NCBI GenBank assembly: GCA_018710805.1
Contig: DVJG01000071.1
Coordinates: 1-9,633, forward strand
Length of the DNA stretch: 9,633 bases
Origin: Candidatus Faecousia faecipullorum
Lineage (GTDB): Bacteria; Bacillota; Clostridia; Oscillospirales; Oscillospiraceae
Direction: 5' to 3'
Made by a program: the position numbers and the translations under genes. How positions within the stretch are numbered: the first letter of the stretch is position 1; every line of letters begins with the position of its first letter. Positions 1-5,972 of the stretch are shown one piece after another. The notes beneath the pieces were generated by a model. It was not told where the DNA came from. It saw nothing but the letters and a program-made list of their open reading frames with translations, and did no database searches.

Positions 1-1026
1 CTGGTGCTGAGGCCCGCCTTCCTGGTAAAGGACGGTGTCGTCACCCAGGTCAACCACGCCGCTTATGGCCTTCCCCTGGCATCCGGTATGCACATACAGG
101 AAGTTCTGCTCACCGGGCAGACGGAATACGAAGCCCTGACGGATGGGTGCCTCTATCTGCAGATGTCCCTGGGGGGAGCTGCTCTGGGAGCTTCCGTCAC
201 CCGAACCGCCGCCGGGGACTTGTTCCTTCTGGACGACTGGGCCGACGACCGGGAACTGCGTGCCATGGGACTGGCCGCCCGGGAGCTGCGGGGGCCGCTC
301 TCCGGTATCATTGCGGTCTCGGATCATCTGCTCTCCGGAGAGCATGACCCGAAGCAGCAGGAGCTTCTCGCCAGAATGAGCCGGGGCCTTTATCAGCTCC
401 AGCGTATTCTCGGCAATATGTCCGACGCCGGGCAGGAGAATTTCCCCAGCCGCCGGGAGACCCGGAATATTTCCCAGGTTTTCTCCGATATCTTTGAAAA
501 AGCCGCCGCCCTTGCCCAGACAGCCGGAGCTGCCATGGACTACCAGGGCATTGAGGAGCCTCTGTGGGGACTTCTGGACGACGACCTCATGGAGCGGGCA
601 GTCTTCAATATAATCTCCAATTCCATGAAGTTTCTGCCAAAGGAAGGCGGGCGCATCCACGGGGAACTGAGCCGCAAGGGAAATACCCTCTGTCTCAGCC
701 TCCAGGACAATGGCTCCGGCATTCCAAACGATTTGCTTCCTACGGTGTTTCAGCGCTACACTCGATCCCCCATGCTGGAAGACAGCCGCTATGGCCTGGG
801 CCTTGGCATGGTTCTCATCCGCCGGGCCGCCGAGGTCCACGGCGGTACCGTGCTCATTGACCGTCCGCAGGAAAACGGCACCCGCATAACCCTCACCATA
901 AAGATTCAGCAGTCCTCGGGAACGACTTTCCGGACCCCGAAAATGGACCTTACAGGCGGGAGGGACCAGGCCCTCATTGAGCTGAGCCAGGTACTGCCCA
1001 TTGACGCTTACAAAAAAGAATTGTAA
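1..1026 (+). CDS. Sensor histidine kinase-like protein lacking the phosphoacceptor His (5' partial)
   Basis: The reading frame is open from the first base, so the true start probably lies upstream. A GTG at position 4 has no visible ribosome binding site; residues are numbered from it (340 aa). Residues 1-78 look like a PAS-type sensory fold (FLVKDGVVTQVNHAA near the start), with no signal peptide or membrane segment, so the visible part is cytosolic. Residues 85-140 align with a HisKA dimerisation helix pair, but the H-E-L-R-x-P-L motif reads R93-E-L-R-G-P-L, so the phosphorylated histidine is an arginine. The HATPase_c domain (about 185-302) looks intact: N box with N202 and N206, G1 box DNGSGI at 235-240, F249, and G2 box GLGLG at 264-268. 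A tail of about 38 residues follows, containing GGRDQALIELSQVLP. Family knowledge says such proteins autophosphorylate on His and pass phosphate to a response regulator; without that His this one may be a pseudokinase, a phosphatase or a dimer partner. No response regulator is visible. It converges on uvrA. Confidence 0.85.
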   Translation: MVLRPAFLVKDGVVTQVNHAAYGLPLASGMHIQEVLLTGQTEYEALTDGCLYLQMSLGGAALGASVTRTAAGDLFLLDDWADDRELRAMGLAARELRGPLSGIIAVSDHLLSGEHDPKQQELLARMSRGLYQLQRILGNMSDAGQENFPSRRETRNISQVFSDIFEKAAALAQTAGAAMDYQGIEEPLWGLLDDDLMERAVFNIISNSMKFLPKEGGRIHGELSRKGNTLCLSLQDNGSGIPNDLLPTVFQRYTRSPMLEDSRYGLGLGMVLIRRAAEVHGGTVLIDRPQENGTRITLTIKIQQSSGTTFRTPKMDLTGGRDQALIELSQVLPIDAYKKEL

Positions 1027-1032
1027 CTGCGC

Positions 1033-1062
1033 TTCCCGGCCCTTTTGGGCCGGGAATTTTTT
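1033..1062 (+). terminator. Intrinsic terminator of the kinase gene
   Basis: A perfect 10-bp stem, TTCCCGGCCC paired with GGGCCGGGAA, has a TTTT loop and is followed directly by six T residues (1057-1062). It begins 7 bases after the kinase stop codon. The opposite strand has no T run after the stem, so it acts mainly on the + strand. Confidence 0.93.
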
Positions 1063-1123
1063 CGTATTCAGAGGACAGGGCCTTCACCGCAGGCAACCCT
1101 GCCTTCTTCCGGCAGCCTCAGAG

Positions 1124-1158
1124 AAAAACGCCGCCAGGAAGGCAGGTGCCCGTTTTTT
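1124..1158 (-). terminator. Probable intrinsic terminator of uvrA
   Basis: On the - strand, just after the uvrA stop, AAAAACG (plus-strand complement 1151-1157) can pair with CGTTTTT (1124-1130). Inside it lies a five-pair CTGCC/GGCGG stem (one G-T wobble) with a five-base loop and a five-base bulge on one side. The T run at the 3' side of this hairpin fits an A-U tailed intrinsic terminator. The + strand also ends in six T residues, so weak bidirectional action is possible. The bulge makes this less certain than the kinase terminator. Confidence 0.5.
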
Positions 1159-1160
1159 AA

Positions 1161-3989
1161 TTACCCTTTCAGATAGGGTTTCAAATACTGCCCTGTGTAG
1201 CTTTCCTCGATTTGGGCAACCTCTTCGGGCGTTCCCACGGCAACCACCTGTCCGCCGGCATCGCCGCCTTCGGGGCCCAGGTCGATGATGTGGTCCGCAG
1301 TTTTGATGACGTCCAGGTTGTGCTCAATGACGAGGACCGTATTCCCGGCATCCACCAGGCGCTGAAGCACCTCAATGAGCTTGTGAACGTCAGCGGCGTG
1401 GAGGCCCGTGGTGGGCTCGTCCAGAATATAGATGGTCTTGCCTGTGGCGACCCTGGAAAGCTCCGTTGCCAGCTTTACCCGCTGGGCTTCGCCGCCGGAG
1501 AGCGTAGTGCTGGACTGGCCCAGCTTCACATACCCCAGGCCCACTTCAACCAATGCCTGGGCCTTCCGGCGGATTTTCGGCTGGTTTTCAAAAAAGTCCA
1601 GAGCCTCCTCCGCAGTCATGTCCAGAACCTGGGCAATGTTCTTGCCCTTGTAGAGCACTTCCAGTGTCTCCCGGTTGTACCGGGCGCCATGGCAGACTTC
1701 GCAGGGAACGTACACGTCCGCCAGGAAGTGCATTTCAATCTTCACCAAGCCGTCGCCGGAGCAAGCCTCGCATCGGCCGCCTTTTACATTGAAGGAGAAC
1801 CGCCCTGGACCATAACCCCGAATTTTGGCGTCGTTTGTGGAAGCGAACAGGTCCCGGATGTCGTTGAAAAGGCCCGTGTAAGTGGCAGGGTTGGACCGGG
1901 GTGTCCGACCGATGGGACTCTGGTCAATGTCGATGACCTTGTCCAGGTTTTCCATGCCCTGAATGCTGCGGCAGGCCCCGGGACGGGTTCTGGCATGGTT
2001 CAGCCTGCCCATGAGCGTCTTATTGAGGACCTCGTTCACCAGGCTGGACTTGCCGGAACCGGAGACACCGGTGACACAGGTCAAGGTGCCCAGGGGGATG
2101 TCCACGTCTACGTTCTTGAGGTTATTTTCCGTAGCCCCTTCAATGGTAAGCTTCAGGCCGTTTCCTTGCCGGCGGGCAGAGGGAACGGGGATTTTCTTCG
2201 CCCCGGAGAGATACTGGCCGGTGACGGACCTTGGGCAATCCAGAATATCCTGCAAGGTGCCTGCCGCCACGATCTCGCCGCCGTGGCTTCCCGCGCCGGG
2301 GCCCACGTCTACAATAAAGTCCGCAGCGCGCATGGTATCCTCGTCGTGCTCCACCACAATCAAGGTGTTGCCGATATCCCGCAGGTGCTTGAGGGTGGCG
2401 AGAAGCTTGTCGTTGTCCCGCTGGTGCAGGCCAATGGACGGCTCGTCCAGAATATAGAGAACCCCCATCAGCGAGGAGCCGATCTGGGTGGCAAGGCGAA
2501 TGCGCTGGCTCTCGCCGCCGGAAAGGGTCCCTGCGGACCGGGAGAGCGTCAGATATCCAAGCCCCACATCCATAAGAAATTGCAGCCGGGAGCGAATCTC
2601 CTTCACAATCTGCTCCGCCACCAGGGCCATATTGCCTTCCAGTTTCAGGTCAGTCATGAACTTGAGTTCATCTTTGACGCTCATGCGGCAGAAGTCCATG
2701 ATGCCTATGCCGCCAACGGTAACAGCCCGGGCAATTTCTGAAAGGCGGTCTCCGCCGCACTGGGGGCAGGGAGCTGTGGCCATGCACTCCTCCAGCTCCT
2801 TCCGGGCGGCGTCAGACTGGGTCTCCCGGAAACGGCGGGAGATGTTATTGAGGATGCCTTCAAAGGGCTGCTCCAGGACTCCCATGCCGCTGCCGCGGTT
2901 GTAGGACATGCGGAGCTTTTCGCCCTTTGTGCCGTAGAGAATGATGTCCATGACCTCCCGGCTCAAGTCTTTTACAGGCACCGTTAAGGAGAACTGATAT
3001 TTCTGGGCAAGGGCCTCGAAGTACATCCGGAAAATAGAATCGGTTCGGGCGCTCTGCCAGCCGGAGGCCTGGATTGCCCCCTCAAAAATAGACTTATTCT
3101 TATCGGGAATGACCAAATCCTCATCGGCAATGAGCTGGAAGCCCAGGCCTGTACAGCTGGGGCAGGCGCCGCTGGGATTATTGAAGGAGAACATTCTCGG
3201 CTCCAGCTCCGGCATACTCACGCCGCAGTCCTCACAGGCGTAGTTCTGGGAGAAGCTCAGCTCCTCGTTGGTACCAGGAAGCTGGATGGTAACCAGGCCG
3301 CCGGAGTGGGCGCAGGCCGTCTCGATGGAATCCGTAAGACGGCGGCGCAAACCTTCTTTCAGAACCAGACGGTCAACAACCAGCTCCACCGTATGCTTTT
3401 TATTCTTTTCACAGGGAATTTCCTCGGTCAGATCATAGAGAATGCCGTCCAGGCGAATCCGGGCAAAGCCTCCCTTTCGGGCGTCCTCGAACACTTTTTT
3501 GTGTTCGCCCTTTTTCCCACGGACCACGGGAGACAGGACAAGGAATCGGGTTCCCTCGCCCAAAGCCTCCACCCGGTCCACAATCTGGTCGATGGTCTGG
3601 CGGCGAATCTCCCTGCCGCATTTGGGGCAGTGGGGAATGCCCGCTCTGGCCCAGAGAAGACGCAGATAGTCGTAGACCTCCGTCACCGTGCCAACGGTAG
3701 ACCGGGGATTTTTGGACGTAGTTTTCTGGTCAATGGAAATCGCCGGAGAAAGGCCGTCAATGGAGTCCACGTCGGGCTTGTCCATCTGGCCCAAAAACTG
3801 CCGGGCGTAGGAAGAGAGGCTCTCCACATAGCGCCGCTGGCCTTCGGCGTAGATGGTATCAAAGGCCAGACTGGACTTTCCCGAGCCGGACAGGCCTGTG
3901 AAAACCACCAGCTTATCTCTCGGAATGGTCAAATCGATGTTTTTAAGATTGTTCTCTCTCGCACCTTGAATGTGAATGGAATCGTTCAT
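1161..3989 (-). CDS. uvrA: Excinuclease ABC subunit A (UvrA)
   Basis: UvrA is the damage-sensing ABC-type ATPase of cytosolic nucleotide excision repair; its dimer scans DNA and loads UvrB. The product is 942 aa, close to the 940 aa of E. coli UvrA. Both ATPase modules look complete: Walker A GLSGSGKSS at 32-40 and GVSGSGKSS at 641-649; LSGGE signatures at 489-493 and 830-834; Walker B ILDEP within 512-521 and 854-863. Zinc-module cysteines are at 252/255/276/279 and 740/743/763/766. I chose the ATG at 3987-3989, giving MNDSIHIQGARENNLK, because GGGAG sits 6 bases upstream. The frame extends 23 codons further to a GTG at 4058, but that GTG lies inside the -35 box of the promoter. The gene is divergent from prs and convergent with the kinase gene. 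uvrB, often adjacent in Firmicutes, does not precede it here. No canonical Firmicutes LexA box (GAAC-N4-GTTC) was seen upstream. Confidence 0.98.
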   Translation of the reverse strand: MNDSIHIQGARENNLKNIDLTIPRDKLVVFTGLSGSGKSSLAFDTIYAEGQRRYVESLSSYARQFLGQMDKPDVDSIDGLSPAISIDQKTTSKNPRSTVGTVTEVYDYLRLLWARAGIPHCPKCGREIRRQTIDQIVDRVEALGEGTRFLVLSPVVRGKKGEHKKVFEDARKGGFARIRLDGILYDLTEEIPCEKNKKHTVELVVDRLVLKEGLRRRLTDSIETACAHSGGLVTIQLPGTNEELSFSQNYACEDCGVSMPELEPRMFSFNNPSGACPSCTGLGFQLIADEDLVIPDKNKSIFEGAIQASGWQSARTDSIFRMYFEALAQKYQFSLTVPVKDLSREVMDIILYGTKGEKLRMSYNRGSGMGVLEQPFEGILNNISRRFRETQSDAARKELEECMATAPCPQCGGDRLSEIARAVTVGGIGIMDFCRMSVKDELKFMTDLKLEGNMALVAEQIVKEIRSRLQFLMDVGLGYLTLSRSAGTLSGGESQRIRLATQIGSSLMGVLYILDEPSIGLHQRDNDKLLATLKHLRDIGNTLIVVEHDEDTMRAADFIVDVGPGAGSHGGEIVAAGTLQDILDCPRSVTGQYLSGAKKIPVPSARRQGNGLKLTIEGATENNLKNVDVDIPLGTLTCVTGVSGSGKSSLVNEVLNKTLMGRLNHARTRPGACRSIQGMENLDKVIDIDQSPIGRTPRSNPATYTGLFNDIRDLFASTNDAKIRGYGPGRFSFNVKGGRCEACSGDGLVKIEMHFLADVYVPCEVCHGARYNRETLEVLYKGKNIAQVLDMTAEEALDFFENQPKIRRKAQALVEVGLGYVKLGQSSTTLSGGEAQRVKLATELSRVATGKTIYILDEPTTGLHAADVHKLIEVLQRLVDAGNTVLVIEHNLDVIKTADHIIDLGPEGGDAGGQVVAVGTPEEVAQIEESYTGQYLKPYLKG

Positions 3990-3995
3990 GCGTTT

Positions 3996-4000
3996 CTCCC
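3996..4000 (-). promoter_or_regulatory. Ribosome binding site deciding the uvrA start
   Basis: On the - strand GGGAG lies 6 bases before the ATG at 3989. This supports the 942-aa UvrA over the 23-residue N-terminal extension that the open frame would allow. Confidence 0.8.
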
Positions 4001-4031
4001 AGTATCTACTAAAATAGAAATTCGTATTGCC

Positions 4032-4060
4032 AGTATAGCACAGTTTTTCCGCTTTCACAA
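4032..4060 (-). promoter_or_regulatory. uvrA promoter (sigma-A type, extended -10)
   Basis: Read on the - strand, a -35 box TTGTGA (4055-4060) is followed by a 17-base spacer and a -10 box TATACT (4032-4037), with TGC directly before it forming an extended -10. Transcription would start near 4025, giving a leader of about 36 bases that carries the uvrA RBS. Confidence 0.8.
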
Positions 4061-4102
4061 GTGGAATATCTAAACAAAATTTCGTTTTCAGCCTCCTTTC
4101 TC

Positions 4103-4125
4103 AAAACTGGCGGTCTGCCAGTTTT
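4103..4125. repeat. 9-bp dyad in the uvrA/prs divergent intergenic region
   Basis: AAAACTGGC (4103-4111) and GCCAGTTTT (4117-4125) form a perfect 9-bp inverted repeat around a five-base centre. With a one-base bulge it extends by two more pairs (TC/GA). It lies upstream of both divergent promoters, so neither normal transcript should contain it. It could be a protein-binding site. It could also be a + strand terminator blocking read-through from antisense uvrA transcription, since five T residues (4122-4126) run from the end of the stem. The role is not determined. Confidence 0.6.
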
Positions 4126-4174
4126 TGATAGACAGTTTTTTCTATTTTTCGGCATATTTTTTCCCATTCCATGG

Positions 4175-4204
4175 TTGCTTTTTCTACGGGTTTAATGGTA
4201 TAAT
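4175..4204 (+). promoter_or_regulatory. prs operon promoter (sigma-A type, extended -10)
   Basis: The -35-like TTGCTT (4175-4180), an 18-base spacer and a perfect -10 TATAAT (4199-4204) with TGG directly before it make an extended -10 promoter. T-rich tracts lie upstream. The predicted start is near A4211, giving a leader of about 63 bases. The -10 is also bracketed by a small dyad, ATGGT (4195-4199) and ACCAT (4206-4210), which could be an operator or chance. Confidence 0.85.
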
Positions 4205-4220
4205 AACCATACTTTTGGCT

Positions 4221-4235
4221 CCCGGATTTTCCGGG
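4221..4235 (+). promoter_or_regulatory. Hairpin near the 5' end of the prs mRNA
   Basis: CCCGGA (4221-4226) and TCCGGG (4230-4235) form a 6-bp GC-rich hairpin with a TTT loop, about 10 bases from the predicted transcription start. What follows is A-rich rather than T-rich, so it is not a terminator. A role in protecting the 5' end of the message is a reasonable inference. I do not recognise a riboswitch. Confidence 0.55.
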
Positions 4236-4273
4236 CGAAACAAAAAAATAACTTAGAGTGAGGGATTCATCCG

Positions 4274-5239
4274 ATGATTGCTTACGGTGAGAACATCCAG
4301 ATTATCAGCGGCAATTCCAACCCCCAGTTTGCCGAAACCATCTGCAAGGAGCTCGGCCTTACCATGGGCAAAGCTGTTGTGAAGCACTTTGCTGACGGCG
4401 AAGCCTCCGTATCTCTTGAGGAGACCGTCCGTGGTTCCGACGTGTTCCTGGTCCAGTCCACCTGTAAACCCGTCAACGACAATCTCATGGAACTTCTGGT
4501 CATGATTGACGCCTGCCGCCGCGCTTCTGCCGGACGCATTACCGCCGTCATTCCATACTTCGGCTATGCCCGTCAGGACCGCAAGGCCAAGTCCCGTGAC
4601 CCCATCTCCGCCAAGCTGGTGGCCAATATGCTCACCGCCGCCGGCGCCAACCGCATTCTGACCATGGACCTCCATGCCGCTCAGATTCAGGGCTTCTTTG
4701 ACATCCCCCTGGACCATCTGCAGGGCAGCGTTACCTTCGTCGACTACTATCTGAGCAAGTTCCCCGAGAACCAGTTCGATCACGATAACTTTGTGGTGGT
4801 CTCCCCTGACGTGGGCTCCGTTGGCCGCGCCCGGAACTTCGCCGCCAAGGTCCACATGGGTCTGGCCATTGTGGATAAGCGCCGTCCCAAGGCCAACGTT
4901 TCCGAGGTCATGAACATCATCGGTGACGTGAAGGACAAGACCTGCATCCTCTATGATGACATGGTGGACACTGCCGGCTCCCTGTGCAATGCCGCTAAGG
5001 CTCTTGTGGAAATCGGCGGTGCCACGGAAGTCTACGCCTGCGCCACCCACGGCGTTCTCTCCGGTCCCGCCTACGAGCGGCTGGAAGAAAGCCCCATTAA
5101 GGAGATGGTCTTCCTGAACACCATTCCCCAGGTGTGCAACACCCCCTCCGGCAAGATCAAGTTCCTGGACGTGGCTCCTGTGTTCGCCCGGGCCATCAAC
5201 CACATCCACGGCGCCACCTCCATCGCTGACCTGTTCTAA
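4274..5239 (+). CDS. prs: Ribose-phosphate pyrophosphokinase (PRPP synthase, class I)
   Basis: Prs makes 5-phosphoribosyl 1-pyrophosphate from ribose 5-phosphate and ATP in the cytosol, feeding purine, pyrimidine, NAD, histidine and tryptophan synthesis. The product is 321 aa, a normal length. Visible motifs are the flexible catalytic loop around YFGYARQDRK (95-104), the family signature DLHAAQIQGFF (132-142), the catalytic DKRRP strand (201-205), and the PRPP/ribose-5-phosphate loop DDMVDTAGS (228-236), with Ser where many homologues have Thr. The ATG at 4274 follows GAGGG with 9 bases between, at the end of a leader of about 63 bases. Arginine codons are mostly CGC/CGT, whereas the neighbours use CGG heavily; this fits high expression rather than gene transfer. 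It is first in the apparent prs-pth-mfd operon and divergent from uvrA. pth begins 3 bases after its stop, in the same frame. Confidence 0.98.
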   Translation: MIAYGENIQIISGNSNPQFAETICKELGLTMGKAVVKHFADGEASVSLEETVRGSDVFLVQSTCKPVNDNLMELLVMIDACRRASAGRITAVIPYFGYARQDRKAKSRDPISAKLVANMLTAAGANRILTMDLHAAQIQGFFDIPLDHLQGSVTFVDYYLSKFPENQFDHDNFVVVSPDVGSVGRARNFAAKVHMGLAIVDKRRPKANVSEVMNIIGDVKDKTCILYDDMVDTAGSLCNAAKALVEIGGATEVYACATHGVLSGPAYERLEESPIKEMVFLNTIPQVCNTPSGKIKFLDVAPVFARAINHIHGATSIADLF

Positions 5240-5242
5240 GCC

Positions 5243-5258
5243 GTGTTTCAAAAAACAC
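5243..5258 (+). promoter_or_regulatory. Hairpin burying the pth start codon
   Basis: GTGTTT (5243-5248, which includes the GTG start) can pair fully with AAACAC (5253-5258) around a CAAA loop. With no Shine-Dalgarno upstream, this suggests that ribosomes finishing prs must open the structure to start pth. The pairing is directly visible; the coupling is inferred. Confidence 0.55.
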
Positions 5259-5839
5259 AGGACGAGAGCTGGCTCATCGTTGGTCTGGGGAACCCGGGAA
5301 GAGAATATGAGCGTTCCCGGCATAACACCGGCTTCCGGGCCTTGGACATTTTGGCGAAAAATCTCCACTGCAAGGTGGACAAGCTGAAATTTCAGGGTCT
5401 CTACGGTCAGACGGTCTACGGCGGCAGAAAGGTCTATCTGTTAAAGCCCCAGACCTATATGAATCTGTCCGGGAAATCGGTGTTGGGACTTTCGGCCTAC
5501 TTTAAAATCCCGCCTCAGCGCATATTGGTCCTTTTTGACGACATCTCTTTAGCGCCGGGACGGCTGCGTATCCGGGCCGAAGGCTCCGCAGGCGGCCACA
5601 ACGGCATCAAGTCCATCATTTCCGAGCTGGGGAGTCAGGATTTCCCAAGGGTCAAAATCGGCGTCGGCGCCAAGCCCACCCCCGAATATGACCTGGCTGC
5701 CTGGGTTTTGGGAAGTTTTTCCGCCCAGGACGAAAAAGCCATGGCAGTGTCCCTGCGCAATGCTGCCGAGGCTGCTCTTGCTGTCATGGATTACGGTGTG
5801 CCGGAGGCGGCCAACCGCTTCAATGGAAGCCATCCGTAA
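5243..5839 (+). CDS. pth: Peptidyl-tRNA hydrolase
   Basis: Pth cleaves the ester bond of peptidyl-tRNAs that drop off ribosomes, recycling tRNA. It is the bacterial Pth family, called spoVC in B. subtilis. The product is 198 aa, near the usual 185-195. Motifs include LIVGLGNPG (11-19), catalytic His27 in RHNTGF (E. coli H20), N17, N74 in KPQTYMNLSG, D99 in the FDD motif (E. coli D93), and GGHNG with H119 and N120. The start is a GTG at 5243, the only in-frame candidate that keeps the N-terminal beta strand. It has no Shine-Dalgarno sequence and lies 3 bases after the prs stop, so translation is probably coupled to prs. The GTG also forms one side of a perfect 6-bp hairpin (5243-5258). Confidence 0.97.
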   Translation: MFQKTQDESWLIVGLGNPGREYERSRHNTGFRALDILAKNLHCKVDKLKFQGLYGQTVYGGRKVYLLKPQTYMNLSGKSVLGLSAYFKIPPQRILVLFDDISLAPGRLRIRAEGSAGGHNGIKSIISELGSQDFPRVKIGVGAKPTPEYDLAAWVLGSFSAQDEKAMAVSLRNAAEAALAVMDYGVPEAANRFNGSHP

Positions 5840-5905
5840 GCACTGCTTAAAATTTCCTGATGGGATTTTGCAGGCAATAAGTTGTAAATATTTGCAGAAA
5901 CAGAA

Positions 5906-5933
5906 CGGAGAGGGGGTCTTATCCCCCTTTCCG
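5906..5933 (+). other. 11-bp hairpin in the pth-mfd intergenic spacer
   Basis: The 133-base spacer (5840-5972) between pth and mfd holds one clear structure. An 11-bp stem, 5906-5916 with 5923-5933, has one G-T wobble, a GGGGG/CCCCC core and a TCTTAT loop. No T run follows at once; the nearest T-rich stretch (5951-5961) begins 17 bases later. It may be a partial terminator, an mRNA processing site or a decay barrier setting mfd levels relative to prs-pth. I found no convincing promoter for mfd in this spacer. Confidence 0.6.
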
Positions 5934-5972
5934 CTTTGTCGCGTTGTCACATTTTTATTTTGAGGTAAGATT

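Noticed and set aside
1212..2741. Long + strand open frame (509 codons) opposite uvrA
   Set aside because: It is antisense to a well-supported UvrA, shows no recognisable domain, and follows from GC-rich third positions that remove stops from the opposite strand.
3990..4058. 23-residue N-terminal extension of UvrA from GTG 4058
   Set aside because: That GTG overlaps the -35 box of the uvrA promoter and lies upstream of the predicted transcription start; the ATG at 3989 has a proper RBS and matches the family N terminus.
3306..4073. + strand open frame (255 codons) opposite the 5' end of uvrA
   Set aside because: It is a shadow of uvrA that runs through its promoter; there is no RBS or recognisable motif.
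4205..4273. Riboswitch or attenuator in the prs leader
   Set aside because: The leader is only about 63 bases, with one 6-bp hairpin and no T run. It is too short and simple for a known purine, ppGpp or PRPP riboswitch.
4253..5368. - strand open frame (371 codons) opposite prs and the start of pth
   Set aside because: It covers the whole of prs in antisense. Its Gly/Val/His-rich translation is the usual artefact of a strongly codon-biased gene.
5688..5963. Small + strand open frame (91 codons) spanning the end of pth and the spacer, a possible fin replacement
   Set aside because: It overlaps pth in another frame, has no RBS, and shows none of the zinc-binding Cys pattern expected of Fin.
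5840..5972. Separate promoter for mfd
   Set aside because: TTGCAG and TTGTAA could serve as -35 boxes, but no acceptable -10 lies at 16-18 bases from either.
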